Part shown: one piece after another, positions 6,876-15,019 of the stretch
Numbering within the stretch: the first letter of the stretch is position 1
Layout of the letters: each line of letters starts with the position of its first letter
NCBI GenBank assembly: GCA_900316985.1
Contig: ONFE01000024.1
Span: 1-32,504, forward strand
DNA: 32,504 nucleotides
Source of the DNA: an uncultured Prevotellaceae bacterium
GTDB taxonomy: Bacteria > Bacteroidota > Bacteroidia > Bacteroidales > Bacteroidaceae
Direction of reading: 5' to 3'
Translations under genes and position numbers: made by a program
Notes under the pieces: model-generated
Databases searched by the model: none
What the model saw: only the letters and a program-made list of their open reading frames with translations
Told to the model about the DNA's origin: nothing

Positions 6876-8351
6876 ATGGGAAAACCAAAGATTACAGTAG
6901 TGGGCATTGGTCCTGGTAGTCCTGAAGATATCACACCTGCTGTTTTGCAGGCGGTCAAAGAGGCTGACGTGGTTGTTGGCTATAAATACTATTTCCAGTT
7001 CATTCAGCAGTATGTCCGTGAAGGTTGTCCCTGTATTGATACGGGCATGAAGCGTGAACGTGATCGTGCCTTGCAGGCTTTTGAACTGGCAGAACAGGGA
7101 AAGAATGTGGTCGTCATTTCAAGTGGTGATGCAGGAATTTACGGCATGGCTCCGCTGATTTATGAAATGGCGAAAGAGAGGAAAGAGGAGAGTGTAGAGA
7201 GGAGAGTGGAGATTGTTTCTTTGCCGGGGATTAGTGCGTTCCAGAAGGCGGCATCACTTTTGGGTGCTCCCATGGGACATGACTTCTGTGTGATTTCCCT
7301 CTCTGATTTGATGACGCCTTGGGCAAAGATTGAGAAACGTATTGTGGCTGCGGCAGAGGCTGATTTTGTGACGGCCATCTATAATCCCAAGAGCAACGGA
7401 CGTTATTGGCAGCTTCACCGTTTGAAGGAACTATTCCTGAAGAGCCGTTCTGAGGATACTCCCGTAGGCTATGTACGTCAGGCAGGTCGGGAGGAACAGG
7501 TAGTTCATGTCACCACGCTGAAAGATTTTGATCCTGAAGATGTGGATATGTTCACCGTTGTCATTATCGGCAACTCGCAAAGCTATGTTATAGAGGAGAG
7601 TGGAGAGTGTAGAGTGGAGAGAGAATACTTGATGATAACGCCTCGAGGGTATTATCGGGAAGTTCCATCTATTCATACAGAGAAAGAGAGTACTCCCTCT
7701 CCAAATAAGGGACAGGAGATTATGATGGAGAGTTTCCGCACGATTGCTTCTGAACTGCAGCATCCTGATATTCCCATCTGGCGCAAATGGCCACTCTTGC
7801 ATGCCATCCATACGACTGCCGATTTTTCGATGGAAGATATCCTCTATACCGATGAGGAGGCCGTTCCCCGTATCTATCAGGCTATGACTAGTATGGAGAA
7901 GCCTTGTATCATCACGGATGTGACGATGGCTGCCAGTGGTATCCGCAAGGCTGCTTGTGAGCGTCTGGGTATTGAAGTGAAATGTTATCTCCACGATGAA
8001 CGTGTGGCTGAAATGGCTCAGTCACAGAATATTACCCGTACACAGGCTGGTATCCGTCTGGCGGTGGAGGAACATCCCGAGGCACTCTTTGCTTTTGGTA
8101 ATGCCCCAACGGCTTTGATGGAACTCTGTGACTTGATGCGGAAGAAGAAGGCTCGTCCTGCAGGCATTATTGCTGCTCCTGTGGGATTCGTGCATGTCTG
8201 TGAGTCGAAATATATGGTGAAGGTGTTCCACGAAGTGCCTAAAATCATTATTGAAGGCCGAAAAGGAGGCTCCAACTTGGCAGCCACACTTGTCAACAGT
8301 ATTTTAGCTTGGCCAGACGCTGAACTCTTAAAACCCGGAAGAGATGTCTAA
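6876..8351 (+). CDS. CobJ/CbiH-CbiC fusion: precorrin-3B C17-methyltransferase and precorrin-8X methylmutase
   Basis: A 491-residue bifunctional protein. Residues 5-258 form a tetrapyrrole methyltransferase of the CobJ/CbiH type: GIGPGSPEDIT at 10-20, SSGDAGIYG at 82-90, and TPRGYY at the end. This domain methylates C17 and contracts the ring. Residues about 284-480 match CbiC/CobH, which moves the methyl group from C11 to C12 to give hydrogenobyrinate or cobyrinate; the catalytic His is probably His312 in HAIHTTADF. The start at 6876 is chosen because MGKPKITVVG is the normal N-terminus and lies just after the promoter; an ATG at 6834 sits inside the terminator hairpin. Two purine-rich tracts encode Glu/Arg-rich inserts at about residues 100-113 and 239-251. 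The 3' end overlaps the next gene by 8 bases. Confidence 0.93.
   Translation: MGKPKITVVGIGPGSPEDITPAVLQAVKEADVVVGYKYYFQFIQQYVREGCPCIDTGMKRERDRALQAFELAEQGKNVVVISSGDAGIYGMAPLIYEMAKERKEESVERRVEIVSLPGISAFQKAASLLGAPMGHDFCVISLSDLMTPWAKIEKRIVAAAEADFVTAIYNPKSNGRYWQLHRLKELFLKSRSEDTPVGYVRQAGREEQVVHVTTLKDFDPEDVDMFTVVIIGNSQSYVIEESGECRVEREYLMITPRGYYREVPSIHTEKESTPSPNKGQEIMMESFRTIASELQHPDIPIWRKWPLLHAIHTTADFSMEDILYTDEEAVPRIYQAMTSMEKPCIITDVTMAASGIRKAACERLGIEVKCYLHDERVAEMAQSQNITRTQAGIRLAVEEHPEALFAFGNAPTALMELCDLMRKKKARPAGIIAAPVGFVHVCESKYMVKVFHEVPKIIIEGRKGGSNLAATLVNSILAWPDAELLKPGRDV
7173..7213 (+). repeat. In-frame purine-rich GAGAGG-type tract in the CobJ domain
   Basis: A run almost wholly of A and G, built from GGAGAGT and GAGAGGA units, encoding a Lys/Glu/Arg-rich patch (ERKEESVERR). 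It lies between the SSGDAGIYG motif and the conserved SLPGISA motif, a place where family members normally have a variable loop. The same units recur at 7591-7629 and 12805-12877. Confidence 0.6.
7591..7629 (+). repeat. In-frame purine-rich GAGAGG-type tract before the CobJ TPRGY motif
   Basis: A second A/G-rich run with GGAGAGT units, encoding ESGECRVERE ahead of the conserved TPRGYY. It ends in the 14-mer GGAGAGAGAATACT (7616-7629), which recurs exactly at 12864-12877 in the CbiD part of another fusion gene. Confidence 0.6.
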
Positions 8352-9567
8352 ACAATTCATCGTGATAGGAATGCCAGATGTTTCGAAGGCGATTCGTTTG
8401 CCCGAAACACTTCCTGATTGTGTCTTTTCAGGCGGCAAGCGTCATCATGAATTAGTGAAAGAGCTTATTCCCCAAGATGCCCAATGGATTGATATCACGG
8501 TTCCGCTGAGTGAGGTCTTTGCACAATATGCCCAGATAGAAAAGCCCATTGTGGTTTTTGCCTCGGGTGATCCGCTGTTCTTCGGCTTTGCCAACACGAT
8601 TAAAAGGGAGATTCCCGATGCCGACATACAGGTTTTTCCTTATTTCAATTCCCTGCAGATGTTGGCACACCGGCTCGTGATGCCTTATCATGACATGACC
8701 ATCGTCTCACTGACAGGTCGCCCTTGGCATGAGTTTGACCGTGCCTTGATGGAACGGAAGCAGAAAATCGGTGTACTTACCGATGGCGAACACACACCTG
8801 CTGCCATTGCCCAACGCATGTTGGAATATGGTTATGACTACTATCAAGTGAGCGTAGGTGAGCATCTTGGCAGTGAAACCGACGAACGTGTCACAACTCT
8901 CTCCCTAAAAGAAGCCGCAAAACAGGAATTCAAACGCCCCAACTGCTTGATTTTAAGTATCCCCCTTCAAGAGGAGGTTGGAGGAGACTTCCCCCTTGGC
9001 ATCCCTGACAATGAGTTTGCCCTGCTTGACGGCCGTGAGAAGATGATCACGAAGGCACCTGTCCGCCTGCTCACCTTAGCTGCCCTGGAACTGCAGAACC
9101 GCCATTCTTTCTGGGATATCGGTTTCTGTACAGGTAGTGTTTCCATAGAGGCTAAACTCCAATTCCCCCATCTTCATGTGACAGCTTTCGAGATTCGGGA
9201 AGAGGGCAGACAGCTGATGGAGATAAATTCCCATAGGTTCAAAACTCCGGGTATAACCTCAATTATTGCCGATTTCATCGAGATTTCTACTGAAGGTCTT
9301 ACTCCGCCAGATGCCGTTTTTATAGGAGGTCATGGTGGACGTTTGAAGGAGATGATGGCAAAAGCAGCCAATGCACTTTTACCAGGAGGTGTTATGGTCT
9401 ATAACTGTGTGGACCCAAAAAGCATAACCGATGAACGGATTCGTACCGATAGTCAACAGATATTTGAAGCAACTGCCCGTGAACTGGGCCTTGTTTTAGA
9501 GGAACCGATCCGTGTAGCCATCAACGATTATCATCCCATTATTATATTGAAAGCACGAAAATCATGA
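8344..9567 (+). CDS. cobL: CbiE-CbiT fusion (CobL-type): precorrin-6B C5,15-methyltransferase/decarboxylase
   Basis: A 407-residue protein in the CobL arrangement. Residues 1 to about 205 are the CbiE tetrapyrrole methyltransferase, with FASGDPLFFG at 72-81 and VGEHLGS. Residues about 222-400 are CbiT, with the family-typical start DNEFALLDGREKMITKAPVR, a SAM-binding motif DIGFCTGSVSIEA (258-270) and FIGGHGGRLKEM. Together they methylate C5 and C15 of precorrin-6B (or the cobalt form) and decarboxylate the ring-C acetate. The SAM loop reads DIGFCTGS, where DIGAGTGS is more common, which is worth noting. The start ATG overlaps the upstream gene by 8 bases, and the stop overlaps the next start as ATGA, so translation is probably coupled. 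Confidence 0.93.
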   Translation: MSKQFIVIGMPDVSKAIRLPETLPDCVFSGGKRHHELVKELIPQDAQWIDITVPLSEVFAQYAQIEKPIVVFASGDPLFFGFANTIKREIPDADIQVFPYFNSLQMLAHRLVMPYHDMTIVSLTGRPWHEFDRALMERKQKIGVLTDGEHTPAAIAQRMLEYGYDYYQVSVGEHLGSETDERVTTLSLKEAAKQEFKRPNCLILSIPLQEEVGGDFPLGIPDNEFALLDGREKMITKAPVRLLTLAALELQNRHSFWDIGFCTGSVSIEAKLQFPHLHVTAFEIREEGRQLMEINSHRFKTPGITSIIADFIEISTEGLTPPDAVFIGGHGGRLKEMMAKAANALLPGGVMVYNCVDPKSITDERIRTDSQQIFEATARELGLVLEEPIRVAINDYHPIIILKARKS

Positions 9568-11339
9568 AAATAGCGATAGTACCCGTATCTATAGAAAGCA
9601 GAAAAATAGCACGGAAGTTGCAGAAGGCACTTTCAGGTGAGACTAAGCTATTGGCCCGCGGCGAGGTAAAAGACACCTTCCATGAGTTCGATGCATTCAT
9701 CTTTGTTTCAGCCTTAGGTATCTGTGTGCGCACCATCGCCCCTGTTATTAAGGATAAATATACCGATCCTGCCGTGGTTTGTGTGGATAGTACGGGGAAG
9801 AATGTCATTGCCGTGCTGAGTGGACATAAGGGTGGAGCAAATCAGCTGACGAAGGAGGTGGCTGCCGTTTTAGGGGCCAATCCCGTGATTACAACTCAAA
9901 GCGATAATCAGGGTCTGTGGGCTTTGGACACCTTTGAAGAGCAGTTCGACTGGGTGGTGGCAGAGGAAAAGGAGGACGTGAATGCCGTTATCTTCCAATT
10001 TGTCAACAAAAAACCTGTGGCACTCTATATGGATATCCGTGACCGGGGAACGGACTATTTGGAAAACACACTGCCCCCACACGTTACGATTGTGAAAGAT
10101 GTGGAAACCTCCACATTGAAGCCTTTCCGTGCCTTGATTGTTGTTTCGCCTTTCAGGGTTTATCCCGATATGGATATTCCATGCGTGCATTTCATTCCAA
10201 AAGTGATTACCTATGGCATTGGCTTGGCTCATCAGGCGGGACCAGCGTTGGAGGTGATGAGCGATATCGATGAGGTAGTGGAGGCACATGGCATGTTTAA
10301 TCTGGCCCGAGAGTATTGTACCATTGACGTGAAAGCTGATGAACCTGTTATAAAACTGCTGCAAACAGATCCTTATCCCGTCAGGTTTTTCACGGCAGAG
10401 GAACTGGCAAAGGTGGAAGTACCCACGCCCTCAGAAGTGGTTTCCAAGCATGTGGGAACACCCAGCGTTTGTGAGGCAGCAGCCATTTTAGGAAGCAACT
10501 ATGGCAAGTTGCTGCTCACCAAACAGAAAGGAAAGAACTTCACGGTGGCTGTGGCTATCGATCGCAAATACCTCCGTGAAGGTCACGTTGAGATTGTGGG
10601 TGCCGGTCCTGGTGACCCTGATTTGGTGTCTGTGCGTGGCAGACGGTTGTTGGAAAGAGCTGACCTTATTCTGTATGCGGGCTCTTTGGTGCCCAAGGAA
10701 CTGACGCTTTGTGCCAAACCTGGGGCTACCGTACGCTCTTCTGCTGACATGTCATTGGAGGAACAGTGCGATTTGATGAAGGATTTCTACGACAAAGGGA
10801 AATATATCGTACGCCTTCATACGGGTGATCCCTGCATTTTCGGGGCTATCCAGGAGCAGATGGCCTTCTTTGATAAGCACGGAATGGATTATCACATCAC
10901 CCCCGGCATCAGTTCCTTCCTGGCTGCTGCTGCGGAACTTCGTTCACAGTTCACGATTCCTGAACGCTGTCAGACCATCATTCTCACCCGTGGAGAAGGG
11001 CGTACACCCATGCCTGAAAAGGAAAAACTCCATCTGCTGGCACGTTCCCAAAGCACGATGTGCATCTTCCTTTCGGCGGCTATTGTGGATGATGTGCAGC
11101 GCGAACTCTTGCAGGAATATCCTGAAGACACGCCTGTTGCCGCCTGCTATCATCTCACATGGAAAGACCAGCGCATCTATCGTGGTGTGCTGAAAGACCT
11201 GGCAAAGATGGTGCATGACAACAACCTTACGCTTACCACGATGCTTGTGGTAGGAGAGGCTATCGATAACCGTAGTGAGAATTCCAAACTCTACGACAAA
11301 CGGTTTACTCACCTTTTCAGACAAGGAAAAAATGAATAA
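9564..11339 (+). CDS. CbiG-CobM/CbiF fusion: cobalt-precorrin-5A hydrolase and precorrin-4 C11-methyltransferase
   Basis: A 591-residue bifunctional protein. Residues 1 to about 335 are CbiG: the N-terminal part has SALGICVRTIAP (49-60) and LSGHKGGANQLT (85-96), and the C-terminal part has PSEVVSKHVGTPSVCEAAAI (289-308). CbiG opens the delta-lactone and releases acetaldehyde in the anaerobic pathway. Residues 341 to about 575 are CobM/CbiF, starting VEIVGAGPGDPDLVSVRGR, with HTGDPCIFGA (419-428) and TPGISSF (446-452); this domain methylates C11. CbiG points to the early-cobalt (anaerobic) route. The gene overlaps the preceding one by ATGA and is followed after 25 bases by a secreted-protein gene. 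Confidence 0.93.
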   Translation: MKIAIVPVSIESRKIARKLQKALSGETKLLARGEVKDTFHEFDAFIFVSALGICVRTIAPVIKDKYTDPAVVCVDSTGKNVIAVLSGHKGGANQLTKEVAAVLGANPVITTQSDNQGLWALDTFEEQFDWVVAEEKEDVNAVIFQFVNKKPVALYMDIRDRGTDYLENTLPPHVTIVKDVETSTLKPFRALIVVSPFRVYPDMDIPCVHFIPKVITYGIGLAHQAGPALEVMSDIDEVVEAHGMFNLAREYCTIDVKADEPVIKLLQTDPYPVRFFTAEELAKVEVPTPSEVVSKHVGTPSVCEAAAILGSNYGKLLLTKQKGKNFTVAVAIDRKYLREGHVEIVGAGPGDPDLVSVRGRRLLERADLILYAGSLVPKELTLCAKPGATVRSSADMSLEEQCDLMKDFYDKGKYIVRLHTGDPCIFGAIQEQMAFFDKHGMDYHITPGISSFLAAAAELRSQFTIPERCQTIILTRGEGRTPMPEKEKLHLLARSQSTMCIFLSAAIVDDVQRELLQEYPEDTPVAACYHLTWKDQRIYRGVLKDLAKMVHDNNLTLTTMLVVGEAIDNRSENSKLYDKRFTHLFRQGKNE

Positions 11340-11364
11340 TGAAGAAAACGATAAAACTACGCAT

Positions 11365-11994
11365 ATGAAAAGACTGATTTCTATCACATTATTGGTGCTG
11401 TTGACGATGACTACTGCCACGGCACAAACCTATTATACCCGTTTCTGTCCAGACAAGAAACTCGTGAAAGAGGCACGTAAATGGATGAAAAGCGGTGAAT
11501 GGCGCAATGGATTCACGGCTGCCAAGCCCCATAAGAGTGTGAATGCTGTGGACTTCTATGAACAGTATCAGAAGAATCCCGAACAATGGAAAGCACTTTT
11601 CCGTTGGCTCTCTGAAACAGACGTGTTGGCTATTCCCAAAGGAAAGCATCCCATACCAGGCACGCAATTGGTGGCCAGTGTGGAGGATTCGGAAAATGGT
11701 CCTTTAGAGAAGCGTAACAGTGAGAGCCACTTTCACCACATTGATTTCCAGTGGACCGTGAAAGGAACGGAAGGTTTTGGTATTATCGATCATATGAGCA
11801 GCACGCCGAAAGACAAATACAAGCCCGACGTCATCCATTATAATTATGATGTGGAGAAGGCCCGTTTCTATGACAGCAATCCTAAAGAGTTCTTCATCTT
11901 CTTTCCATCTGACTGGCATATTGCCAAAGTGGCCACCAAGAAAGAGGACCAGACTCTCCGTGTGATTGTGATTAAAGTGGATTATATAGATTGA
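11365..11994 (+). CDS. Secreted YhcH/YjgK/YiaL-family (DUF386) protein
   Basis: A 209-residue protein with a clear Sec signal peptide (MKRLISITLLVLLTMTTATA, cleavage near AQT). The mature part has the pattern of the YhcH/YjgK/YiaL beta-helix family: an ESHFHHIDFQWTVKGTEGF segment resembling the family's E-x-H-x-x-x-I-D-x-Q-x-x-x-x-G-x-E core, and later FFIFFPSDWHIAKVA. Known members are usually small cytoplasmic proteins of sugar-acid or sialic-acid operons with no settled biochemical role. Here it is exported and lies between two corrin-ring fusion genes, 9 bases from the next start, so it is co-transcribed with them. Its job in the operon is unknown. The start at 11365 is preferred over in-frame ATGs at 11275 and 11332 because only it begins with the signal peptide. 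Family call moderately sure. Confidence 0.75.
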   Translation: MKRLISITLLVLLTMTTATAQTYYTRFCPDKKLVKEARKWMKSGEWRNGFTAAKPHKSVNAVDFYEQYQKNPEQWKALFRWLSETDVLAIPKGKHPIPGTQLVASVEDSENGPLEKRNSESHFHHIDFQWTVKGTEGFGIIDHMSSTPKDKYKPDVIHYNYDVEKARFYDSNPKEFFIFFPSDWHIAKVATKKEDQTLRVIVIKVDYID

Positions 11995-12003
11995 CCCAAA
12001 CGC

Positions 12004-13839
12004 ATGATCCTGATATTCGGAGGCACTACTGAGGGACGACGGGCAGCCCAGATACTTGAAGAGGCTGGCAAACCGTTCTGGTATTCTACCCGTAGCAACG
12101 GACAGGATATTGAGATGGTGCATGGAATCCGAGTGACAGGAGGTATGAATCCCGATGAAATGGCCGATTTTTGCAGGAAGAACGCCATTCGTCTGATTGT
12201 AGATGCTGCTCACCCTTTTGCTACAGAACTTCATCATAATATCAGCGAGACTGCTCAGAATCTGAACTTGCAAGTCATCCGTTATGAACGGCAGTATGAA
12301 CAACATACAGAAGATATTTGTTGGTGCAGGGACTATGAAACAGTCATTTTGCAGTTGAAGGAACACGGCATTCATCGGCTTTTGTCGTTGACGGGTGTGC
12401 AGACTATCAATCGGCTCTCAGGCTATTGGAAAGAAAATGAATGTTGGTTTCGGATTCTTGACAGGGATACTTCTCGTGAGATGGCTATAAGGGAAGGATT
12501 TCCTGAGGATCATTTAGTTTATTATGAACATGAAGATACGGCATCTTTAATTGCCCGACTGAAACCACAGGCCATTCTTACTAAAGAAAGTGGAAAGTCG
12601 GGTGGATTCCCAGAGAAGATAGAAGCAGCCCGAAAGTCAGGAACGCCTGTTTTTGTTGTAGAGCGCCCGACTTGTTCTTATGAAAATGTTGTCAATGGTC
12701 CTCACGGCTTGCGGCTGAAGATTCAGGAACTGTTACCCGATTTCTTCGAACTCCACACAGGGCTGACTACGGGTACTTGTGCTACGGCTTCTGCTGTGGC
12801 TGTTTTAGAGGAGAGTTTAAAAAAAGAGGAGAGAGGAGAGAGGAAAGAGGAGAGAGATTACTCGGAGAGAGAATACTCAAAGAAATTCGTGTTAGTTCGT
12901 ATTCCCGATGGAGAAGATATTGAAGTTAAGATAGAAAAGATTGAGGGAGATACGGCTACTGTTGTTAAATATGCTGGCGATGACCCGGATTTAACGGATG
13001 GGCTGGAAATCTGTGCAAAAGTCAAGCTTTTTGATCTTCATGACTCCCAGCGTATTATTATAAAAGGAGGTGAAGGTGTGGGAACTGTGACACTTCCCGG
13101 GCTTGGACTTCCTATCGGTGCTCCTGCTATTAATGAAACTCCGCAACGGATGATACGCGAGAATCTGTTACCCTTGTTGCCTGAAGGAAAGGGTGCTGAA
13201 GTTGTCATCTCAGTTCCGCAAGGTCGTGAGGTGGGGGCTAAGACCTTTAATCCGCGTATTGGAGTGCAAGGAGGCATCTCGATTATAGGTACCAGCGGTA
13301 TCGTGAAACCATTCTCCTCAGAGGCATGGGTCAGCAGTATCCGTAAGGAGATGGCTGTAGGACTGGAGGTTGTTAGGAGAGAGGGATTACGACCAGAGAT
13401 AGTCATAAATTCCGGTGCCAAGAGTGAGGCTTTTCTCCATCAGCGTTTTCCAAAACTGCCTTTGCAGGCATTCGTTCATTACGGTAATTTCATTGGAGAG
13501 ACTATCCGTATCGCGGCAGAATTGGGTGTGAGCCATTTGGTAATGGGCGTGATGATTGGTAAGGCTGTAAAACTGGCAGAAGGTAATTTGGACACCCATA
13601 GCCGTCAGGTGACGATGAACCGGAGTTTTATTCAGCAGATGGCTATAGAAGCAGGTTTGGATGCTTCCAGAATAGAAACGCTAAACATGGCCCGTGAACT
13701 TTGGACGCTTTATGACGAAAAGGAAATGGAAAGTTTTGGAAAAGTGATTTTAAGACATTGCCATGAACATTGCGACGCATTGCTGCCCAACGGGCAATTA
13801 GACATATTATTAATTTCAGATCAAGGAAAAATTATATAA
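12004..13839 (+). CDS. CobK/CbiJ-CbiD fusion: precorrin-6A reductase and cobalt-precorrin-5B C1-methyltransferase
   Basis: A 611-residue bifunctional protein. Residues 1 to about 240 are CobK/CbiJ, a pyridine-nucleotide-dependent reductase: MILIFGGTTEGRRAA at the start, VDAAHPFAT (66-74), ILTKESGKSGG (191-201). Residues about 249-611 are CbiD, with HTGLTTGTCATASA (251-264), GEGVGTVTLPGLGLPIG and GTSGIVKPFSS (429-439). CbiD methylates C1 and CbiJ reduces the macrocycle, consecutive steps of the anaerobic route, so the fusion joins neighbouring reactions. A Lys/Glu/Arg-rich insert (residues 268-292) from a purine-rich tract interrupts the first part of CbiD. The next gene, a BtuF-like lipoprotein, starts 9 bases downstream. 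Confidence 0.93.
   Translation: MILIFGGTTEGRRAAQILEEAGKPFWYSTRSNGQDIEMVHGIRVTGGMNPDEMADFCRKNAIRLIVDAAHPFATELHHNISETAQNLNLQVIRYERQYEQHTEDICWCRDYETVILQLKEHGIHRLLSLTGVQTINRLSGYWKENECWFRILDRDTSREMAIREGFPEDHLVYYEHEDTASLIARLKPQAILTKESGKSGGFPEKIEAARKSGTPVFVVERPTCSYENVVNGPHGLRLKIQELLPDFFELHTGLTTGTCATASAVAVLEESLKKEERGERKEERDYSEREYSKKFVLVRIPDGEDIEVKIEKIEGDTATVVKYAGDDPDLTDGLEICAKVKLFDLHDSQRIIIKGGEGVGTVTLPGLGLPIGAPAINETPQRMIRENLLPLLPEGKGAEVVISVPQGREVGAKTFNPRIGVQGGISIIGTSGIVKPFSSEAWVSSIRKEMAVGLEVVRREGLRPEIVINSGAKSEAFLHQRFPKLPLQAFVHYGNFIGETIRIAAELGVSHLVMGVMIGKAVKLAEGNLDTHSRQVTMNRSFIQQMAIEAGLDASRIETLNMARELWTLYDEKEMESFGKVILRHCHEHCDALLPNGQLDILLISDQGKII
12805..12877 (+). repeat. In-frame purine-rich GAGAGG-type tract in the CbiD domain
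   Basis: The longest of three A/G-rich tracts, with repeated GAGGAGAGA units, encoding an insert of about 25 residues rich in Glu, Arg and Lys directly after the TGTCATASA motif. Its last 14 bases (GGAGAGAGAATACT) are identical to 7616-7629. The reading frame is kept throughout. Confidence 0.65.
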
Positions 13840-13848
13840 AGGTAAAAT

Positions 13849-14997
13849 ATGAAGAAGATATTATTTGCGCTTTTGACTCTTGGTGTGATGGCAGGATGCA
13901 GACAGTCAAACAAACTGGCTGCCAATGCCGAGGGAAACATGCGAGACACGGCAACCGTCAGTCTTCAGTATGCAAAGGGATTTACCGTGGAGAACCAGCC
14001 TTGGGGAGCATTGGTGGAAATCAGTGACCCGCAGAAAGAAGACGGAACGACAGAATCCACCTATAAGTTCCAACTCGTCAGAAAAGGCGAAGAAAAAGTG
14101 GAATCTGTTGAGGGCTATACGCGTATAGAGGTTCCCGTGAAAGGTGTGATTTGTATGACTTCCTTGCAGTTGGCTGGTTTTATCAAATTAGGTGCACTTG
14201 GCTTTGTGTCGGGTATTAACAGTTCGCGCCATCTCTTTGATAAAGAACTGAAAGCACGTATCAAAGACGGCAGAATCGTGAAAATAGGCAAGGAAGGAAA
14301 CTTCGACGAGGAATTAGTAATGGCCGCCAATCCCACCGCAATTCTCGTCTCTTTATCCAAGCGTGGGGGCTTTGACAAATTGGAGGATGTGAAAATACCG
14401 CTGATTCCATATATGGGCTATCAGGAAACCGATCCGTTGGCACAGGCTGAATGGATTAAGTTTGTGGGAATGTTGACAGGAAAGACGGCAGAAGCAAATC
14501 GTCTGTTTGCCGAAATAGAGAAGAATTATATGGAGGCTAAGGCCCTCATTCCAGCGGATGCCAAACGTCCAGAAGTGCTTTATGGCAAGATGCATGGAGA
14601 TAACTGGTACGCGATGGGAGGTGAGAGTTTCATTGCCCGGATTATCAAAGATGCAGGTGCTCACTATTTCATGGAAGGTGATGAACGCACAGGTGGCGTG
14701 AATCTTGATTTTGAAACCGTTTATGCCCAAGCTGATAAAGGAGATTTCTGGGTTATTCAGAATAAAGGCAAGGAGCCGCAGACTTATCAGAATATGGAAG
14801 AGGAAAACAGTCGTTATGCCGACTTCCGTGCCTGGAAAGAGCATAGCATTCTGTGTTGTGATATCAGCGAAACACCTGTAAACGAACTGTCGGCTATGGA
14901 GCCGGACCTTATTTTAAAAGACTTTATCTTAGCTTTCCATCCCGAAGCCTTGAAAGATTATACGCCGAAATACTATAGAGTGATACGTGATAAGTGA
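13849..14997 (+). CDS. BtuF-like periplasmic-binding lipoprotein of a cobalamin/iron-chelate ABC importer
   Basis: A 382-residue lipoprotein: hydrophobic signal ending LGVMAGC with lipidated Cys17. The rest fits the class III periplasmic-binding fold of the BtuF/FecB family (TroA-like). It includes ICMTSLQLAGFIKLGALGFVSGIN, a MAANPTAILVS segment typical of the first lobe, and a second lobe with GKMHGDNWYAMGGESFI. It would hand a corrinoid or iron/cobalt chelate to the permease encoded next. Substrate is inferred from position: it is co-transcribed with corrin synthesis genes and lies 22 bases before a BtuC-like permease gene. Siderophore or haem binding cannot be excluded from sequence alone. 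No ATPase gene is adjacent. Confidence 0.82.
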   Translation: MKKILFALLTLGVMAGCRQSNKLAANAEGNMRDTATVSLQYAKGFTVENQPWGALVEISDPQKEDGTTESTYKFQLVRKGEEKVESVEGYTRIEVPVKGVICMTSLQLAGFIKLGALGFVSGINSSRHLFDKELKARIKDGRIVKIGKEGNFDEELVMAANPTAILVSLSKRGGFDKLEDVKIPLIPYMGYQETDPLAQAEWIKFVGMLTGKTAEANRLFAEIEKNYMEAKALIPADAKRPEVLYGKMHGDNWYAMGGESFIARIIKDAGAHYFMEGDERTGGVNLDFETVYAQADKGDFWVIQNKGKEPQTYQNMEEENSRYADFRAWKEHSILCCDISETPVNELSAMEPDLILKDFILAFHPEALKDYTPKYYRVIRDK

Positions 14998-15016
14998 AAA
15001 TTGATAAGTGAGAATT
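14989..15016 (+). repeat. Two-copy 14-bp tandem repeat at the BtuF/BtuC junction
   Basis: GATAAGTGAAAATT at 14989-15002 is followed at once by GATAAGTGAGAATT at 15003-15016, 13 of 14 bases identical, then GATA leading into the permease ATG at 15020. The first copy contains the TGA stop of the binding-protein gene. It looks like a small slippage duplication that set the present gene spacing. Confidence 0.7.
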
Positions 15017-15019
15017 GAT

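Noticed and set aside
6785-6876. Second cobalamin riboswitch ahead of the corrin operon
   Set aside because: The gap holds only the terminator and promoter; none of the conserved riboswitch blocks is present and the leader is too short.
12805-12877. Possible CRISPR-like or IS-end repeats in the purine tracts
   Set aside because: No regular spacers, no inverted ends and no transposase; the units are irregular simple sequence within continuous coding frames.
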